In this document: positions 17,720 to 26,829 of the stretch, piece by piece
Layout: each line of letters begins with the position of its first letter
How positions within the stretch are numbered: the first letter of the stretch is position 1
Assembly (NCBI GenBank): GCA_910585825.1
Contig: CAJUEY010000005.1
Span: forward strand, 53,799-117,798
Direction: 5' to 3'
Origin: an uncultured Lachnospiraceae bacterium
GTDB taxonomy: Bacteria > Bacillota > Clostridia > Lachnospirales > Lachnospiraceae
DNA length: 64,000 nt
Notes under the pieces: generated by a model
Database searches by the model: none
Told to the model about the DNA's origin: nothing
The model's input: only the letters and a program-made list of their open reading frames with translations
Made by a program: the position numbers and the translations under genes

Positions 17720-18724
17720 CTACGGCTGAAAAACAGAAATATTTCCACCGCCCAAAGGCATCTGATATACCGTATCTTCATCACCCACTTTGCTGAAATA
17801 AACGTATTGAGACGTCACATTGATATTGGTGTAGTCGCCTTCCAAAATAACCTGATAATTACTTCCGTCTGTAGAAACACTGCACAAAGCGGCGTCTTCG
17901 TCTAAATTATTCCTCTGAAAATAAATCGTATTTCCATAAACATTGTAATATTCAATCCGGTCATTGACAACAGTCACAGGCTCTGACTGGGAGCGGGAGA
18001 GTCTGACAAGGGAATAGTTGTTCAGACAGTCCAGAAAATAGATATTTTCATTGTCTGCAGAAGGCATCCAGTAATTGCCCTCGCAGATTGTCTGGGAAAT
18101 GCCGGTATTCGTATCCATCTGGTAAATGTTGTGGTCATTGGCAATGCCGTTGTAATAGAGATATTGTCCGTTGGCAGAACAGGTGAAGTAAGGATTTTTG
18201 TCTACCTGCTCCAGCTCGGAACCATCCAGTTTGATCCGGTATAAGGTAGAGGCTGTTTCCGTATCGTAATGGATATAATAGAGATAGTTCCCAATTAAAG
18301 ACGCATAAAGGGAAGGCGCCGTATCCAGAACTTTGACTTTTCCGGTCTTCAAATCATATCGGCATAAGCTGTTCGTATTGACATGTAAGAAAGCAAATTT
18401 TGTATTTTTGTTGATATTGTTCCGGACGTAATAAACATAGTGGTCATCGGCATTGATAAACGAGGCGATATCTTCGTAGAGCTTTTTCGCATTGCTGCCG
18501 TCGGTATTCATGGAATACAGGTAGTGATTGTCGTTTGGATTGCTGAAATAAACCGTGCCGTTGTATTCACAGAAAATTCCGTTGTTGTAAAGATTGCCGG
18601 CAGTATTGCCGTTGACAAAAGAATCATTCCAGTGGGTTTTTGTAGTAACATAATAAAAGACAGCATAACCGGCAATGACAAGAATAATGGCTGCCGGAAT
18701 TAGAAAACGTTTCAAATTTTTCAT
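17720..18724 (-). CDS. Membrane-anchored DUF5050 beta-propeller-like protein
   Basis: The 334-residue protein starts MKNLKRF and has one N-terminal membrane helix (LIPAAIILVIAGYAVFYYV), with the rest predicted outside the cell. The exported part is made of repeated units of about 40-45 residues with motifs such as LYSMNTDGSNAKKLY, LYRIKLDGSELEQVD and LCSVSTDGSNYQVIL. I recognise these as DUF5050 repeats, which are expected to fold as propeller blades. No catalytic residues are evident. It has its own promoter at 18761-18789 and is divergent from pheA. A role in surface binding or sensing is only a guess. Confidence 0.8.
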   Translation of the reverse strand: MKNLKRFLIPAAIILVIAGYAVFYYVTTKTHWNDSFVNGNTAGNLYNNGIFCEYNGTVYFSNPNDNHYLYSMNTDGSNAKKLYEDIASFINADDHYVYYVRNNINKNTKFAFLHVNTNSLCRYDLKTGKVKVLDTAPSLYASLIGNYLYYIHYDTETASTLYRIKLDGSELEQVDKNPYFTCSANGQYLYYNGIANDHNIYQMDTNTGISQTICEGNYWMPSADNENIYFLDCLNNYSLVRLSRSQSEPVTVVNDRIEYYNVYGNTIYFQRNNLDEDAALCSVSTDGSNYQVILEGDYTNINVTSQYVYFSKVGDEDTVYQMPLGGGNISVFQP

Positions 18725-18760
18725 AACAAGGTCACTTCCGTTTCTGTTTTTGTTGTAATA

Positions 18761-18789
18761 ATTATAACTTTTACGGATAGAAGTTGCAA
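18761..18789 (-). promoter_or_regulatory. Promoter of the DUF5050 gene
   Basis: On the minus strand TTGCAA (18789-18784), a 17-base spacer and a perfect TATAAT (18766-18761) lie about 37 bases before the ATG at 18724. Confidence 0.65.
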
Positions 18790-18796
18790 GGGTATC

Positions 18797-18830
18797 TTGC
18801 TATCTAATGTCAATTGTTATATGATAAAAT
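18797..18830 (+). promoter_or_regulatory. Probable promoter of pheA
   Basis: TTGCTA (18797-18802) with a 17-base spacer reaches TATGAT (18820-18825). Overlapping it is TGA-TAAAAT, an extended -10 type sequence ending at 18830. Either would give a leader of about 185 bases before pheA that contains the hairpin repeat at 18898. Confidence 0.45.
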
Positions 18831-18897
18831 AAGAAAAATGAGCAATAGTTCAGCTCTGGACTTTGTACTTTACTGCAAAATCCATAAGAATGCGTAT

Positions 18898-18997
18898 ATT
18901 CTGCCAAGTGGGAATCTGCTCCTTTGTCGTAGACAAACTTTAAATGGGGCGGATTCCGGTAACCATGAGGACGAAGGCCGAATAGCTGCAAAAAATG
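18898..18997 (+). repeat. Interspersed ~100-bp hairpin repeat, copy 1 (upstream of pheA)
   Basis: This stretch matches 58802-58900 over its whole length with scattered substitutions. It folds as a 10-bp stem (18913-18922 with 18946-18955, containing two wobble pairs) around a small TTTGT-CGTAG-ACAAA hairpin (18923-18937). The core TTTGT(C/T)GTAGACAAACTT is shared by both copies. Both copies have the same orientation relative to the downstream gene. Confidence 0.85.
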
Positions 18998-19020
18998 TCA
19001 GACAAAAGAGAGGGAATTCC

Positions 19021-19992
19021 ATGAGAGAGCTATCAAAGATCTGTGAAGACATTTCCGTTGTGGATAAACAGATCACAGAATTATATAAAATGCGGACGAA
19101 ACTTACAGAAGAGGCGGCGGAACAGAAATTCTTTGATCAGGAGAATTTCTTTGATTTTATTGGAACGGATCACTTTGATTTCCGGGATGCAGCCGTTGTG
19201 TTTCAGGGAGAAGAAGGAGCATACAGCCAACAGGCTTTGATGGAATTCTGCGGAACCGAAGCGAAGATTTTCCACGTAGAAACCTGGAGGGAGGCCATGG
19301 AGGCGATCGCGCAGGGAGAAGCGGATTATGCCGTGCTCCCTATTGAAAATTCTTCCGCGGGAATTGTATCTGAGAATTTTGACCTTCTGGTGGAATATGA
19401 CAATTATATCATTGGAGAACAGATTATCCGCACGAATCACTGTCTTCTGGGATTGAAGGAGTCCGGGCTTTCCGATATTACAGACGTGTATTCTCATCCC
19501 CAGGCATTGATGCAGTGTTCCAAATATCTGAATGAACATCCCGAATGGGAAAAGCACAGTATGAAGAATACGGCGGGTTCGGCCAAGAAAGTAAAAGAAG
19601 ATGAGAAACGGCACAAAGCCGCCATTGCAGCAGGAATTACAGCAGAGATTTACGGCCTTAAGATTCTGGCGGAGGGAATTGAAAATAACGTTTCCAATTC
19701 CACCAGATTTATTATAGTAACAGGAAAAAAAGTATTTCAAAAAGATGCCGATAAAATCAGCATTTGTTTTGAACTCCCCCACAAAAGCGGTTCTTTGTAC
19801 AGAGCCCTTTCTTATCTCATTTATAATAATCTGAACATGAATAAGATCGAATCCAGGCCGATTCAGGGAAGAACCTGGGAATACCGCTTTTTTATAGATC
19901 TGGAAGGGAATCTTTCCGATGAGAATGTGCAGAGGGCGTTGCGGGGATTGGAAGAGGGAACCGAGAAACTTCGGATTCTTGGAAATTATTAA
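19021..19992 (+). CDS. pheA: Prephenate dehydratase (PheA) with vestigial chorismate-mutase N-terminus
   Basis: It converts prephenate to phenylpyruvate for phenylalanine synthesis. The start at 19021 has GAGAGGGA upstream; the longer open frame runs back through the hairpin repeat and is not expected to be coding. Residues about 60-240 are the dehydratase domain (VVFQGEEGAYSQQAL, a PIENSSAGIV segment and the SNSTRFIIV end with the conserved Thr). Residues about 245-323 are a regulatory ACT domain containing the family's ESRPI segment. The first 50 residues (SVVDKQITELYKMRTKL) resemble only the first helix of a chorismate mutase domain, which normally needs about 90 residues. So the mutase function is probably missing. 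The DUF815 ATPase gene follows after 18 bases. Confidence 0.93.
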   Translation: MRELSKICEDISVVDKQITELYKMRTKLTEEAAEQKFFDQENFFDFIGTDHFDFRDAAVVFQGEEGAYSQQALMEFCGTEAKIFHVETWREAMEAIAQGEADYAVLPIENSSAGIVSENFDLLVEYDNYIIGEQIIRTNHCLLGLKESGLSDITDVYSHPQALMQCSKYLNEHPEWEKHSMKNTAGSAKKVKEDEKRHKAAIAAGITAEIYGLKILAEGIENNVSNSTRFIIVTGKKVFQKDADKISICFELPHKSGSLYRALSYLIYNNLNMNKIESRPIQGRTWEYRFFIDLEGNLSDENVQRALRGLEEGTEKLRILGNY

Positions 19993-20010
19993 TTAGAAAG
20001 AGGAATCATT

Positions 20011-21312
20011 ATGTGCAGTACGAAAGAACTGATTTTATATAAAAATTTTGAAAACGGCAGATTGTTTTATGGATTTACCGGATTGATCGAACACTGCAAA
20101 GACAGCTCCTGCGACAAAGCCAAAATGGCTGAGGAATATTACATCTGCTGCCATGAGCTGGTGGAGATTGCAGTGAGTCATGGATTTACCGGAAATCTCT
20201 GGCATGATTTTTTGGCATTTCTTCTGGTAAACAACGAAAATGCCTATAGCAGAACCTGTGAGATCAAAGGAGATGCAGAAGGAACCATAAGCAGGATTGC
20301 ACGTCATGATTTTGCAGTTTTTAAAAATTTATTTGAGTTTGATCTTCATAAGCTGGAAACCGCTTTCGGTGTTTCGGAAGTGGATTTGATTACAGAGTAC
20401 AGCAGTCCAAAAGGAGCCGGAAAAGTATTTAATCAAAGGATTAGAAACAGAATCTGCGATCTTGCCGCACATTTGGAGGCGGCGGACGATATCGAAAGCT
20501 TTCAGAAGGCTGTTACGGAATTTTACCGGGATTTTGGCGTAGGAAAGCTGGGCCTGCACAAAGCCTTTCGGGTGGAGCATACTGCAAAGGGAGCAGAAAT
20601 CGTACCCATTACAAATATTGCCCATGTGAAACTGGATGATCTGATTGGATATGAAATTGCCAAGAAAAAGCTGATTGACAATACAGAGGCGTTTGTAAAC
20701 GGCAGAGAGGCAAATAACTGTCTTTTATTTGGAGATGCGGGAACCGGAAAGTCCACCAGCATTAAGGCTGTTGTCAATCAATATTATGAAAAAGGACTTC
20801 GGATGATTGAGATTTACAAACATCAGTTTCAGGATCTCAATGATGTGATTGCCCAGGTGAAAAACCGCAATTATAAATTTATCATTTACATGGACGATCT
20901 TTCTTTCGAGGATTTTGAAATTGAATATAAATATTTAAAGGCCGTGATTGAAGGAGGCCTTGAGAAGAAACCGGATAATATATTGATTTATGCTACTTCC
21001 AACCGCAGACATCTGGTACGGGAGAAGTTTTCGGACAAAGCGGAATTATCCGACGATCTGCACAATAACGATACGGTGCAGGAGAAGCTTTCCCTGGCTG
21101 CCAGATTTGGAGTGCAGATTTATTTTGGAGCGCCGGACAAAAAGGAATATCATCAGATTGTAAAATCTCTGGCATTCAGGAATAAAATTACATTGGAGGA
21201 GGAAGAACTGCTGGCAAAGGCGAATCAGTGGGAGCTTAGCCACGGCGGGCGTTCCGGCAGAACAGCACAGCAGTTTATAAATGATTTACTGGGGAAGGAG
21301 GAGTGTTCATGA
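20011..21312 (+). CDS. DUF815 family AAA-type ATPase
   Basis: The 433-residue cytoplasmic protein carries Walker A FGDAGTGKSTS near residue 242 and a Walker B-like FIIYMDDLSFEDFE near 300, followed by the sensor segment LIYATSNRRHLV. I recognise the DUF815 family of ATP-binding proteins, whose substrate is unknown. The N-terminal 200 residues are helical and specific to the family. It lies 18 bases after pheA and its stop overlaps the ppx ATG (ATGA), so it is translationally coupled to polyphosphate metabolism. No promoter or terminator separates it from pheA. A chaperone or remodelling role is suggested only by the AAA-like fold. Confidence 0.85.
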   Translation: MCSTKELILYKNFENGRLFYGFTGLIEHCKDSSCDKAKMAEEYYICCHELVEIAVSHGFTGNLWHDFLAFLLVNNENAYSRTCEIKGDAEGTISRIARHDFAVFKNLFEFDLHKLETAFGVSEVDLITEYSSPKGAGKVFNQRIRNRICDLAAHLEAADDIESFQKAVTEFYRDFGVGKLGLHKAFRVEHTAKGAEIVPITNIAHVKLDDLIGYEIAKKKLIDNTEAFVNGREANNCLLFGDAGTGKSTSIKAVVNQYYEKGLRMIEIYKHQFQDLNDVIAQVKNRNYKFIIYMDDLSFEDFEIEYKYLKAVIEGGLEKKPDNILIYATSNRRHLVREKFSDKAELSDDLHNNDTVQEKLSLAARFGVQIYFGAPDKKEYHQIVKSLAFRNKITLEEEELLAKANQWELSHGGRSGRTAQQFINDLLGKEECS

Positions 21313-22835
21313 AAATTTTTGCAGCCATTTACATCGGATCTTATGAGGTAAGCCTGAAAATATTTGAGCTTGCAGCCAGAAAACCAATCCGTGAAATAGA
21401 CCATGTAAGGGCAAGAGTAGAAAGCGGCAGAGATTCCTATCAGAAGGGGTATATCGGGTATGAGCTGTTAAAAGAATTGGGAAATATTTTGTCCGAGTAC
21501 AAAAAGATTATGGATGGTTATCGGGCGGACGCCTATACGGCTTATGCCAGCGGCGTATTCCGGGATGTGAAAAACGAATTGTTTGTGCTGGATCAGTTAT
21601 ATATCCGCACAGGCATCCGTATTCAGGTGCCCAGCAATTCAGAGCATCGGTTTATCGGATACAAATCCGTGGCCTTCCGGGAAGAATTTGACGAAATGAC
21701 AAAGCAGGGCGCTGCCGTTGTGGACATCGGAGGGGGAAATATGCAGGTAACGCTTTTTTCTGAAGGAAAAGTAGTTACAACACAGCATATGGTGCTGGGG
21801 ACGATACGTTTGAGAGAACAGCTTGCCGGCATCAAAAATGTCGTTTCTCATTACGAAGGACAGATTGAAGAACTGGTGAACAAAGATCTGGAAGTATTTA
21901 AGTCCCTGTATTTGAAAGATCACAAGATGAAATACATCATTTTCATGGGAGATTATATCATGGATCTGATGAAAAAAGTAGAGAAGAAGAGCAATAAAAT
22001 CGTCAGCTCAGAGAAATTCATCAAAGCCATGCGTAAATTATATAAGAAAAATGCGGAACAGATTACATTAGAGTTGGATTTGTCCAATGAGAATGACCCG
22101 CTGCTGATTCTTTATATTGTGCTTTATACCAGGATAGCAGAGGAATTGAATGCGGAAGAGATCTGGGCGCCGGGTGTGAATGTCAGCGACGGTATGGCCT
22201 ATGATTATGCAGAGCGCCACCGCATCATCCGGCCGATGCACAATTTTGACGAAGACATTCTTTCTGCTGCAAAGGAGCTTTCTAAACGGTACGAAAGCTT
22301 TTCTCCTCATATTGATGCACTGACCAAGATGTCCGCTTTGGTATTTGACGCCATGAAAAAGGTACACGGCATGGGGAAAAGAGAGCGTCTTTTATTGCAG
22401 ACGGCGGCGATTTTACATGACTGCGGCAAATATGTCAGCCTGGCTCATGGACCGGAATGTGCGTATCATATTATTATGGAATCGGAAATTATCGGGCTGT
22501 CTCATCTTGAGAGAGAAATTGTGGCATGTGCTGTTTTGTACAATACATATCCTTTGGAGGATTACGAAGAACTGGCAGATAAACTGGATCAGGAAAGCTA
22601 TATGACAGTGGCAAAACTTTCGGCAATTCTTCGGGTGTCCAATGCCATGGACAGAAGTCATAAGCAGAAGTTTAAAAATGTAAAAGCGGCAATCCGGGGA
22701 AAAGAGTTGGTGATTACAATCGAAACAGTGGATAATATCATTTTGGAAAAAGGACTGTTTTCAGTGAAGGCAGAGTTTTTTGAGCGTGTTTTTGGAATTA
22801 AACCGGTGATTCGGGAAAAACGGATATATAATTGA
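21309..22835 (+). CDS. ppx: Exopolyphosphatase/pppGpp phosphatase (Ppx/GppA) with HD domain
   Basis: Ppx/GppA enzymes remove terminal phosphates from polyphosphate or from pppGpp. The ATG at 21309 is chosen because AAGGAGGAG lies 5 bases upstream; the track-like GTG at 21303 overlaps that site. Residues 1-300 are the ASKHA phosphatase fold, with the phosphate loop VVDIGGGNMQVTLF near 138 and YTAYASGVFRD near 78. Residues about 320-480 are an HD domain with ILHDCGKYVS. The 508-residue Ppx-HD architecture is known. Immediate coupling to ppk suggests it balances polyphosphate synthesis, with ppGpp metabolism as the alternative. Confidence 0.9.
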   Translation: MKIFAAIYIGSYEVSLKIFELAARKPIREIDHVRARVESGRDSYQKGYIGYELLKELGNILSEYKKIMDGYRADAYTAYASGVFRDVKNELFVLDQLYIRTGIRIQVPSNSEHRFIGYKSVAFREEFDEMTKQGAAVVDIGGGNMQVTLFSEGKVVTTQHMVLGTIRLREQLAGIKNVVSHYEGQIEELVNKDLEVFKSLYLKDHKMKYIIFMGDYIMDLMKKVEKKSNKIVSSEKFIKAMRKLYKKNAEQITLELDLSNENDPLLILYIVLYTRIAEELNAEEIWAPGVNVSDGMAYDYAERHRIIRPMHNFDEDILSAAKELSKRYESFSPHIDALTKMSALVFDAMKKVHGMGKRERLLLQTAAILHDCGKYVSLAHGPECAYHIIMESEIIGLSHLEREIVACAVLYNTYPLEDYEELADKLDQESYMTVAKLSAILRVSNAMDRSHKQKFKNVKAAIRGKELVITIETVDNIILEKGLFSVKAEFFERVFGIKPVIREKRIYN

Positions 22836-22845
22836 GGTGACAAAA

Positions 22846-24975
22846 ATGGAAAAAGAAAAGATATATACCAATTCAGAAAATTACGAAAACAGAGAATTAA
22901 GCTGGCTGAAATTTAACGGACGTGTATTAAATGAGGCACGGGATAAAACCATTCCTTTGCTGGAAAGATTAAAATTTATTGGAATTACTTCTTCTAATCT
23001 GGATGAATTTTTTATGGTTCGGGTTGCATCCTTAAAAGATATGGTACATGCCGGTTATAAGAAAAAAGATATTGCGGGAATGACGGCCGCGGAGCAGTTA
23101 GAGGCGATCAATACGGCGACCAGGGAATTGGTGGACGCCCAGTATTCCACGTACAATCGATCCATGCTGCCGTTGTTAAAGGCGAGAGACATTGAAATCA
23201 TTCAGGCCCATGAAGATTTAAATGAGAAACAGGCGGCTTTTGCCGATGCTTATTTTGAAGAGACAGTCTATCCTGTTTTAACGCCGATGGCGCTGGATGC
23301 CTCCAGACCCTTTCCTTTAATCCGCAATAAGACTTTAAATATTGCGGCATTAATCAAACGGAAGGGAACAGATGAAAAAGAAATCCAGTTTGCAACAGTA
23401 CAAGTACCCTCTGTGCTGCCCAGAATCGTAGAGATTCCTTCTGAAAAAGAAGGAGGCCGGACATTTCTTTTGCTGGAACAGATCATTGAGAGGAATATTT
23501 CCAAACTTTTTCTGAATTTTAAAGTTGTCTGTGCATTCCCCTATCGGATCATGCGGAATGCAGATCTTCCCATAGACGAAGACGAGGCGGCAGATTTGTT
23601 AAAAGAAATTCAAAAACAGTTGAAAAAACGCCAGTGGGGAGAAGTGATTCGCCTGGAAGTAGAAGAGGGCGTAAATGAAAAGCTTCTTACCATATTAAAG
23701 AAAGAATTAAATGTAAAATCAGAAGATGTATTTAACATAAACGGACCGATTGATCTTACTTTTGTGATGAAACTTTACGATTTGGCAGACTGCGATGACT
23801 TGCGCTACAAAAAATATCAGCCTCAGAGAGTGCCTCAGATCGAACCGGGAGAAGATATTTTTGCTGCAATCCAGGGCGGAGATATTTTGATGCACCATCC
23901 TTATCAGACGTTTGATCCTGTGGTGGATTTCATTCGCCAGGCTTCTGTAGATCCGGATGTACTTGCAATCAAACAGACGCTGTATCGAGTCAGCGGTAAT
24001 TCGCCGATTATTTCTTCTTTGGCGCAGGCGGCAGAAAATGGAAAACAGGTAACCGTATTAGTGGAATTAAAAGCCCGTTTTGACGAAGAGCACAACATTG
24101 TCTGGGCGAAGAAATTGGAGCAGGCGGGGTGTCATGTAATTTATGGTCTGGTGGGATTAAAAACCCACAGCAAGATTGCCCTTGTGGTCCGAAGAGAAGA
24201 AGACGGCATTCGCAGATATGTACATCTTGGAACCGGTAATTATAACGATTCAACGGCAAAACTTTACACAGACTGTGGAATTTTCACTTGCTCCGAGGCG
24301 GTGGGAGAAGATGCAACGGCAGTCTTTAACATGCTTTCCGGCTATTCGGAGCCCCTTTCCTGGAACTGTCTGTCGGTGGCGCCGATTTGGCTTAGAAAGA
24401 AATTTTTAAAATTGATTCACAGAGAAATCAAACATGCAAAAGAAGGCAGAGAAGGAAAAATCATTGCCAAGATGAATTCCCTTTGCGACAAGGATATTAT
24501 TGCCGCTTTGTATGAAGCGTCTGCAGAGGGCGTGCAGATCGATTTGATTGTAAGGGGAATTTGCTGTCTGAAAGTGGGGATTCCGGGAATCAGTGAAAAT
24601 ATCAGGGTGCGTTCTATTGTAGGCAATTTCCTGGAGCACAGCCGTATTTTCTATTTTTACAACGATGGCAGACCGGAACTGTTTATGGGGAGCGCGGACT
24701 GGATGCCCCGCAACTTAGACCGCCGGGTGGAAATCTTATTCCCGGTGGAGAACGAAGAAATTCAAAAGAGCGTATATCATATCTTAGAGGTAGAACTGAA
24801 AGACAATGTGAAAGCGCACATTCTAAAAGAAAACGGAGAATACGAAAAAGTAGATAAAAGGGGAAAGGCGCTTGTGAACTCTCAGGATCAGTTCTGTAAA
24901 GAGGCAAAGATCAAAAAGCCTAAGGATAAAGGGAAATACCAGGAAAGAGTTTTTATTCCGGCAGAACCGATGTAA
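22846..24975 (+). CDS. ppk1: Polyphosphate kinase 1
   Basis: Ppk1 polymerises the gamma phosphate of ATP into inorganic polyphosphate. The ATG at 22846 has GAGGTGA 5 bases upstream; it is preferred over a GTG at 22837. The 709-residue protein has the usual order: N domain with NRELSWLKFNGRVLNEA, head domain, and two phospholipase-D-like catalytic domains. The expected phospho-acceptor His is H441 in THSKIALV. The second conserved His is H598 in LEHSRIFYF. The C-terminal SADWMPRNLDRRVEILFPV segment is intact. It is the third gene of the DUF815-ppx-ppk run and is followed by a HAD phosphatase after 27 bases. Confidence 0.97.
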   Translation: MEKEKIYTNSENYENRELSWLKFNGRVLNEARDKTIPLLERLKFIGITSSNLDEFFMVRVASLKDMVHAGYKKKDIAGMTAAEQLEAINTATRELVDAQYSTYNRSMLPLLKARDIEIIQAHEDLNEKQAAFADAYFEETVYPVLTPMALDASRPFPLIRNKTLNIAALIKRKGTDEKEIQFATVQVPSVLPRIVEIPSEKEGGRTFLLLEQIIERNISKLFLNFKVVCAFPYRIMRNADLPIDEDEAADLLKEIQKQLKKRQWGEVIRLEVEEGVNEKLLTILKKELNVKSEDVFNINGPIDLTFVMKLYDLADCDDLRYKKYQPQRVPQIEPGEDIFAAIQGGDILMHHPYQTFDPVVDFIRQASVDPDVLAIKQTLYRVSGNSPIISSLAQAAENGKQVTVLVELKARFDEEHNIVWAKKLEQAGCHVIYGLVGLKTHSKIALVVRREEDGIRRYVHLGTGNYNDSTAKLYTDCGIFTCSEAVGEDATAVFNMLSGYSEPLSWNCLSVAPIWLRKKFLKLIHREIKHAKEGREGKIIAKMNSLCDKDIIAALYEASAEGVQIDLIVRGICCLKVGIPGISENIRVRSIVGNFLEHSRIFYFYNDGRPELFMGSADWMPRNLDRRVEILFPVENEEIQKSVYHILEVELKDNVKAHILKENGEYEKVDKRGKALVNSQDQFCKEAKIKKPKDKGKYQERVFIPAEPM

Positions 24976-25002
24976 GGCGGGACAGAAAAAGGAGGATTCT
25001 AT

Positions 25003-25842
25003 ATGCAGCAGGGCAGAATGCTTTTTACAGATATTGACGGAACGCTGCTGTCGGATGATATGACAGTTTCTTTAAAAAACCAAGAGGCGATTGAAAAAGC
25101 ATTGAGTCAGGGGAATTATGTAGTGGCGGCGACAGGAAGGCCCGTAAAAAGCGGAAAGGCAGTAGTGGAAAAACTGGGACTTACCATGCCGGGATGCTAT
25201 ATGATCGCTTTTAACGGTTCTGTTTTGTATGACTGCCACGCAGACCGGATTTTATATGAAGAGACGATTCCTCTTCCTCATATACAAAGACTTTTGGAAG
25301 AGGCTGAAAAAGCGGGTGTTTATATTCAGACCTATGATCAGACGGATATCCTGACAGAAAGAAAGACAGAAGAATTAGAATATTATTCCAAACGGACGGG
25401 AATGTCCTATAAGCTGATTCCGAATTTGAAAGAAAATTTGAAAAAGGAGCCTTACAAGGCGCTTTTGATTCATTTGGAAAGCCGACAGGTTCTTGCAGAT
25501 TTTCAAAAAGCGAATGCATACTGGACAAAGGATATTTTTAACAGCTTTTTTTCCAGTAATACATATCTGGAGTATTGTCCGACTGGTGTGAATAAAGGAT
25601 CTGCGATGCAGCGTCTCTGCAGTCTGTTGGATATTCCCATAGAGCATACGATTGCGGTTGGAGATGAATGGAATGATATCTCTATGATACAGGCGGCCCA
25701 TATCGGGGTCGCTGTAAAAAATGCAGTTGATGCGGCGAAAGAGGCGGCGGATTATGTGACGGAGAGGGATAATGATCATAATGCTGTGGCTGAGGTAATT
25801 GAGAAGTTTTTGTTTTGCAATTGGACGGACTTTGGGTTTTAG
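25003..25842 (+). CDS. Cof-type HAD phosphatase
   Basis: This 279-residue cytosolic HAD enzyme has motif I FTDIDGTLL near residue 8, motif II AATGRP near 45, a Cof-type C2 cap (about 85-195) and motif III/IV AVGDEWNDISMI near 215. Cof-type enzymes dephosphorylate sugar phosphates or flavin-type phosphates, and the substrate cannot be told from sequence. An AGGAGG-type site precedes the start and the gene lies 27 bases after ppk1, so it is probably the last gene of that operon, before the terminator at 25873. Confidence 0.9.
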   Translation: MQQGRMLFTDIDGTLLSDDMTVSLKNQEAIEKALSQGNYVVAATGRPVKSGKAVVEKLGLTMPGCYMIAFNGSVLYDCHADRILYEETIPLPHIQRLLEEAEKAGVYIQTYDQTDILTERKTEELEYYSKRTGMSYKLIPNLKENLKKEPYKALLIHLESRQVLADFQKANAYWTKDIFNSFFSSNTYLEYCPTGVNKGSAMQRLCSLLDIPIEHTIAVGDEWNDISMIQAAHIGVAVKNAVDAAKEAADYVTERDNDHNAVAEVIEKFLFCNWTDFGF

Positions 25843-25872
25843 CTGTGGTATTGATTTTGCAAAAATTTAGCA

Positions 25873-25912
25873 AGGTGCAGAGTTTATGAATAATCAAAAA
25901 TCTGCACCTCTT
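25873..25912 (+). terminator. Intrinsic terminator after the HAD phosphatase
   Basis: A perfect 9-bp stem (AGGTGCAGA at 25873-25881 with TCTGCACCT at 25901-25909) is followed by CTTTCT. It lies 30 bases after the HAD stop and next to the end of the convergent PHP gene. The loop is about 19 bases, longer than usual. Confidence 0.6.
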
Positions 25913-25926
25913 TCTATCTGTTTTGT

Positions 25927-26775
25927 TCAGGAAATGTCTTTCTTTAGTTCCTCCAGAAATTCATAAGGAACAGCCAGGCTGCCGGTACCGCTTCCCAAAC
26001 GAATGTGGGGCTTGTTGCTTCCGTGGAAGTCAGAGCCGCCGGAAAGTTTCAGGCCGTATTCTTCTGCCAGACTGCGGATATAGCGTTCGTCTCCCGGCTG
26101 ATAAGTGGAATAGAGAGCCTCAATGCCTTCCAGACCGCAGTCCAGACAGTCCGCGATCAGTTCTCTGAGTCTTTGATCGCTTAAATGGTAGAGAATAGGG
26201 TGCGCCAGTATGGCTTTGCCGCCTGCATGATGAATCAGTTCAATCGCTTCCTGCGGCGAGATTTTTTCCCGGGGAACATTGCAGTGGCATCCGTCGCCGA
26301 TATATTTTTCAAAAGCCTCGGATATGGATTTGATATATCCCTTGTCCAGTAAAAATCTTGCAACATGAGCTCTTGTCAAAACAGCGTCCGGAAACATTTC
26401 CTGCAGCGCCTCTTTTGTAATATCAAATCCTTCTTGGCGGAGCAGTTCATACATTTTCAGATTGCGGTTTTTGCGGTTGTCACGGAAATGGGTAAGATGT
26501 TTTAAAAGTCTGGGATTTGTCTCATCCAAAAACAGACCTACCATATGGATTTCTTTTTCTTTGTATTCAGTAGACAGTTCTACGCCGGGAACCAATTCTA
26601 TACCGGCAGATTGCGCGGCGGTTCTGGCTTCTGCGACGCCGTCCACGGTATCATGGTCTGTCAGCGCAAAGGCAAGAAGTCCCTGTTTCTTTGCTTCTGC
26701 AGCCAGCTCTGTGGGAGTAAGGGTGCCGTCGGAAGCGGTGGAATGTACATGAAGATCTATTTGTCCTGTTTTCAT
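25927..26775 (-). CDS. PHP-domain phosphoesterase (RNase AM / nucleotide phosphatase type)
   Basis: The 282-residue cytosolic protein shows the PHP metal motifs in order: DLHVHSTASDGTLTP near residue 7, LTDHDTVDG near 38, VPGVELS near 61, a central AHP and the closing GGSDFHG near 250. This pattern matches the TrpH/YciV group, which acts as a 3',5'-nucleoside bisphosphate phosphatase and 5' RNA exonuclease (RNase AM). Substrate assignment by family is reasonable but not proven here. AAAGGAG lies 12 bases before the ATG. It is a lone minus-strand gene convergent with the ppk operon. Confidence 0.85.
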   Translation of the reverse strand: MKTGQIDLHVHSTASDGTLTPTELAAEAKKQGLLAFALTDHDTVDGVAEARTAAQSAGIELVPGVELSTEYKEKEIHMVGLFLDETNPRLLKHLTHFRDNRKNRNLKMYELLRQEGFDITKEALQEMFPDAVLTRAHVARFLLDKGYIKSISEAFEKYIGDGCHCNVPREKISPQEAIELIHHAGGKAILAHPILYHLSDQRLRELIADCLDCGLEGIEALYSTYQPGDERYIRSLAEEYGLKLSGGSDFHGSNKPHIRLGSGTGSLAVPYEFLEELKKDIS

Positions 26776-26829
26776 AATGAAGAATTCTCCTTTTTATGCT
26801 TGATTATTGTTAATGGATTCAGCTTTATA

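Noticed and set aside
18814..19020. Open frame extending PheA upstream through the hairpin repeat
   Set aside because: It would encode the repeat; copy 2 near hemA is read in an unrelated context, and GAGAGGGA supports the start at 19021.
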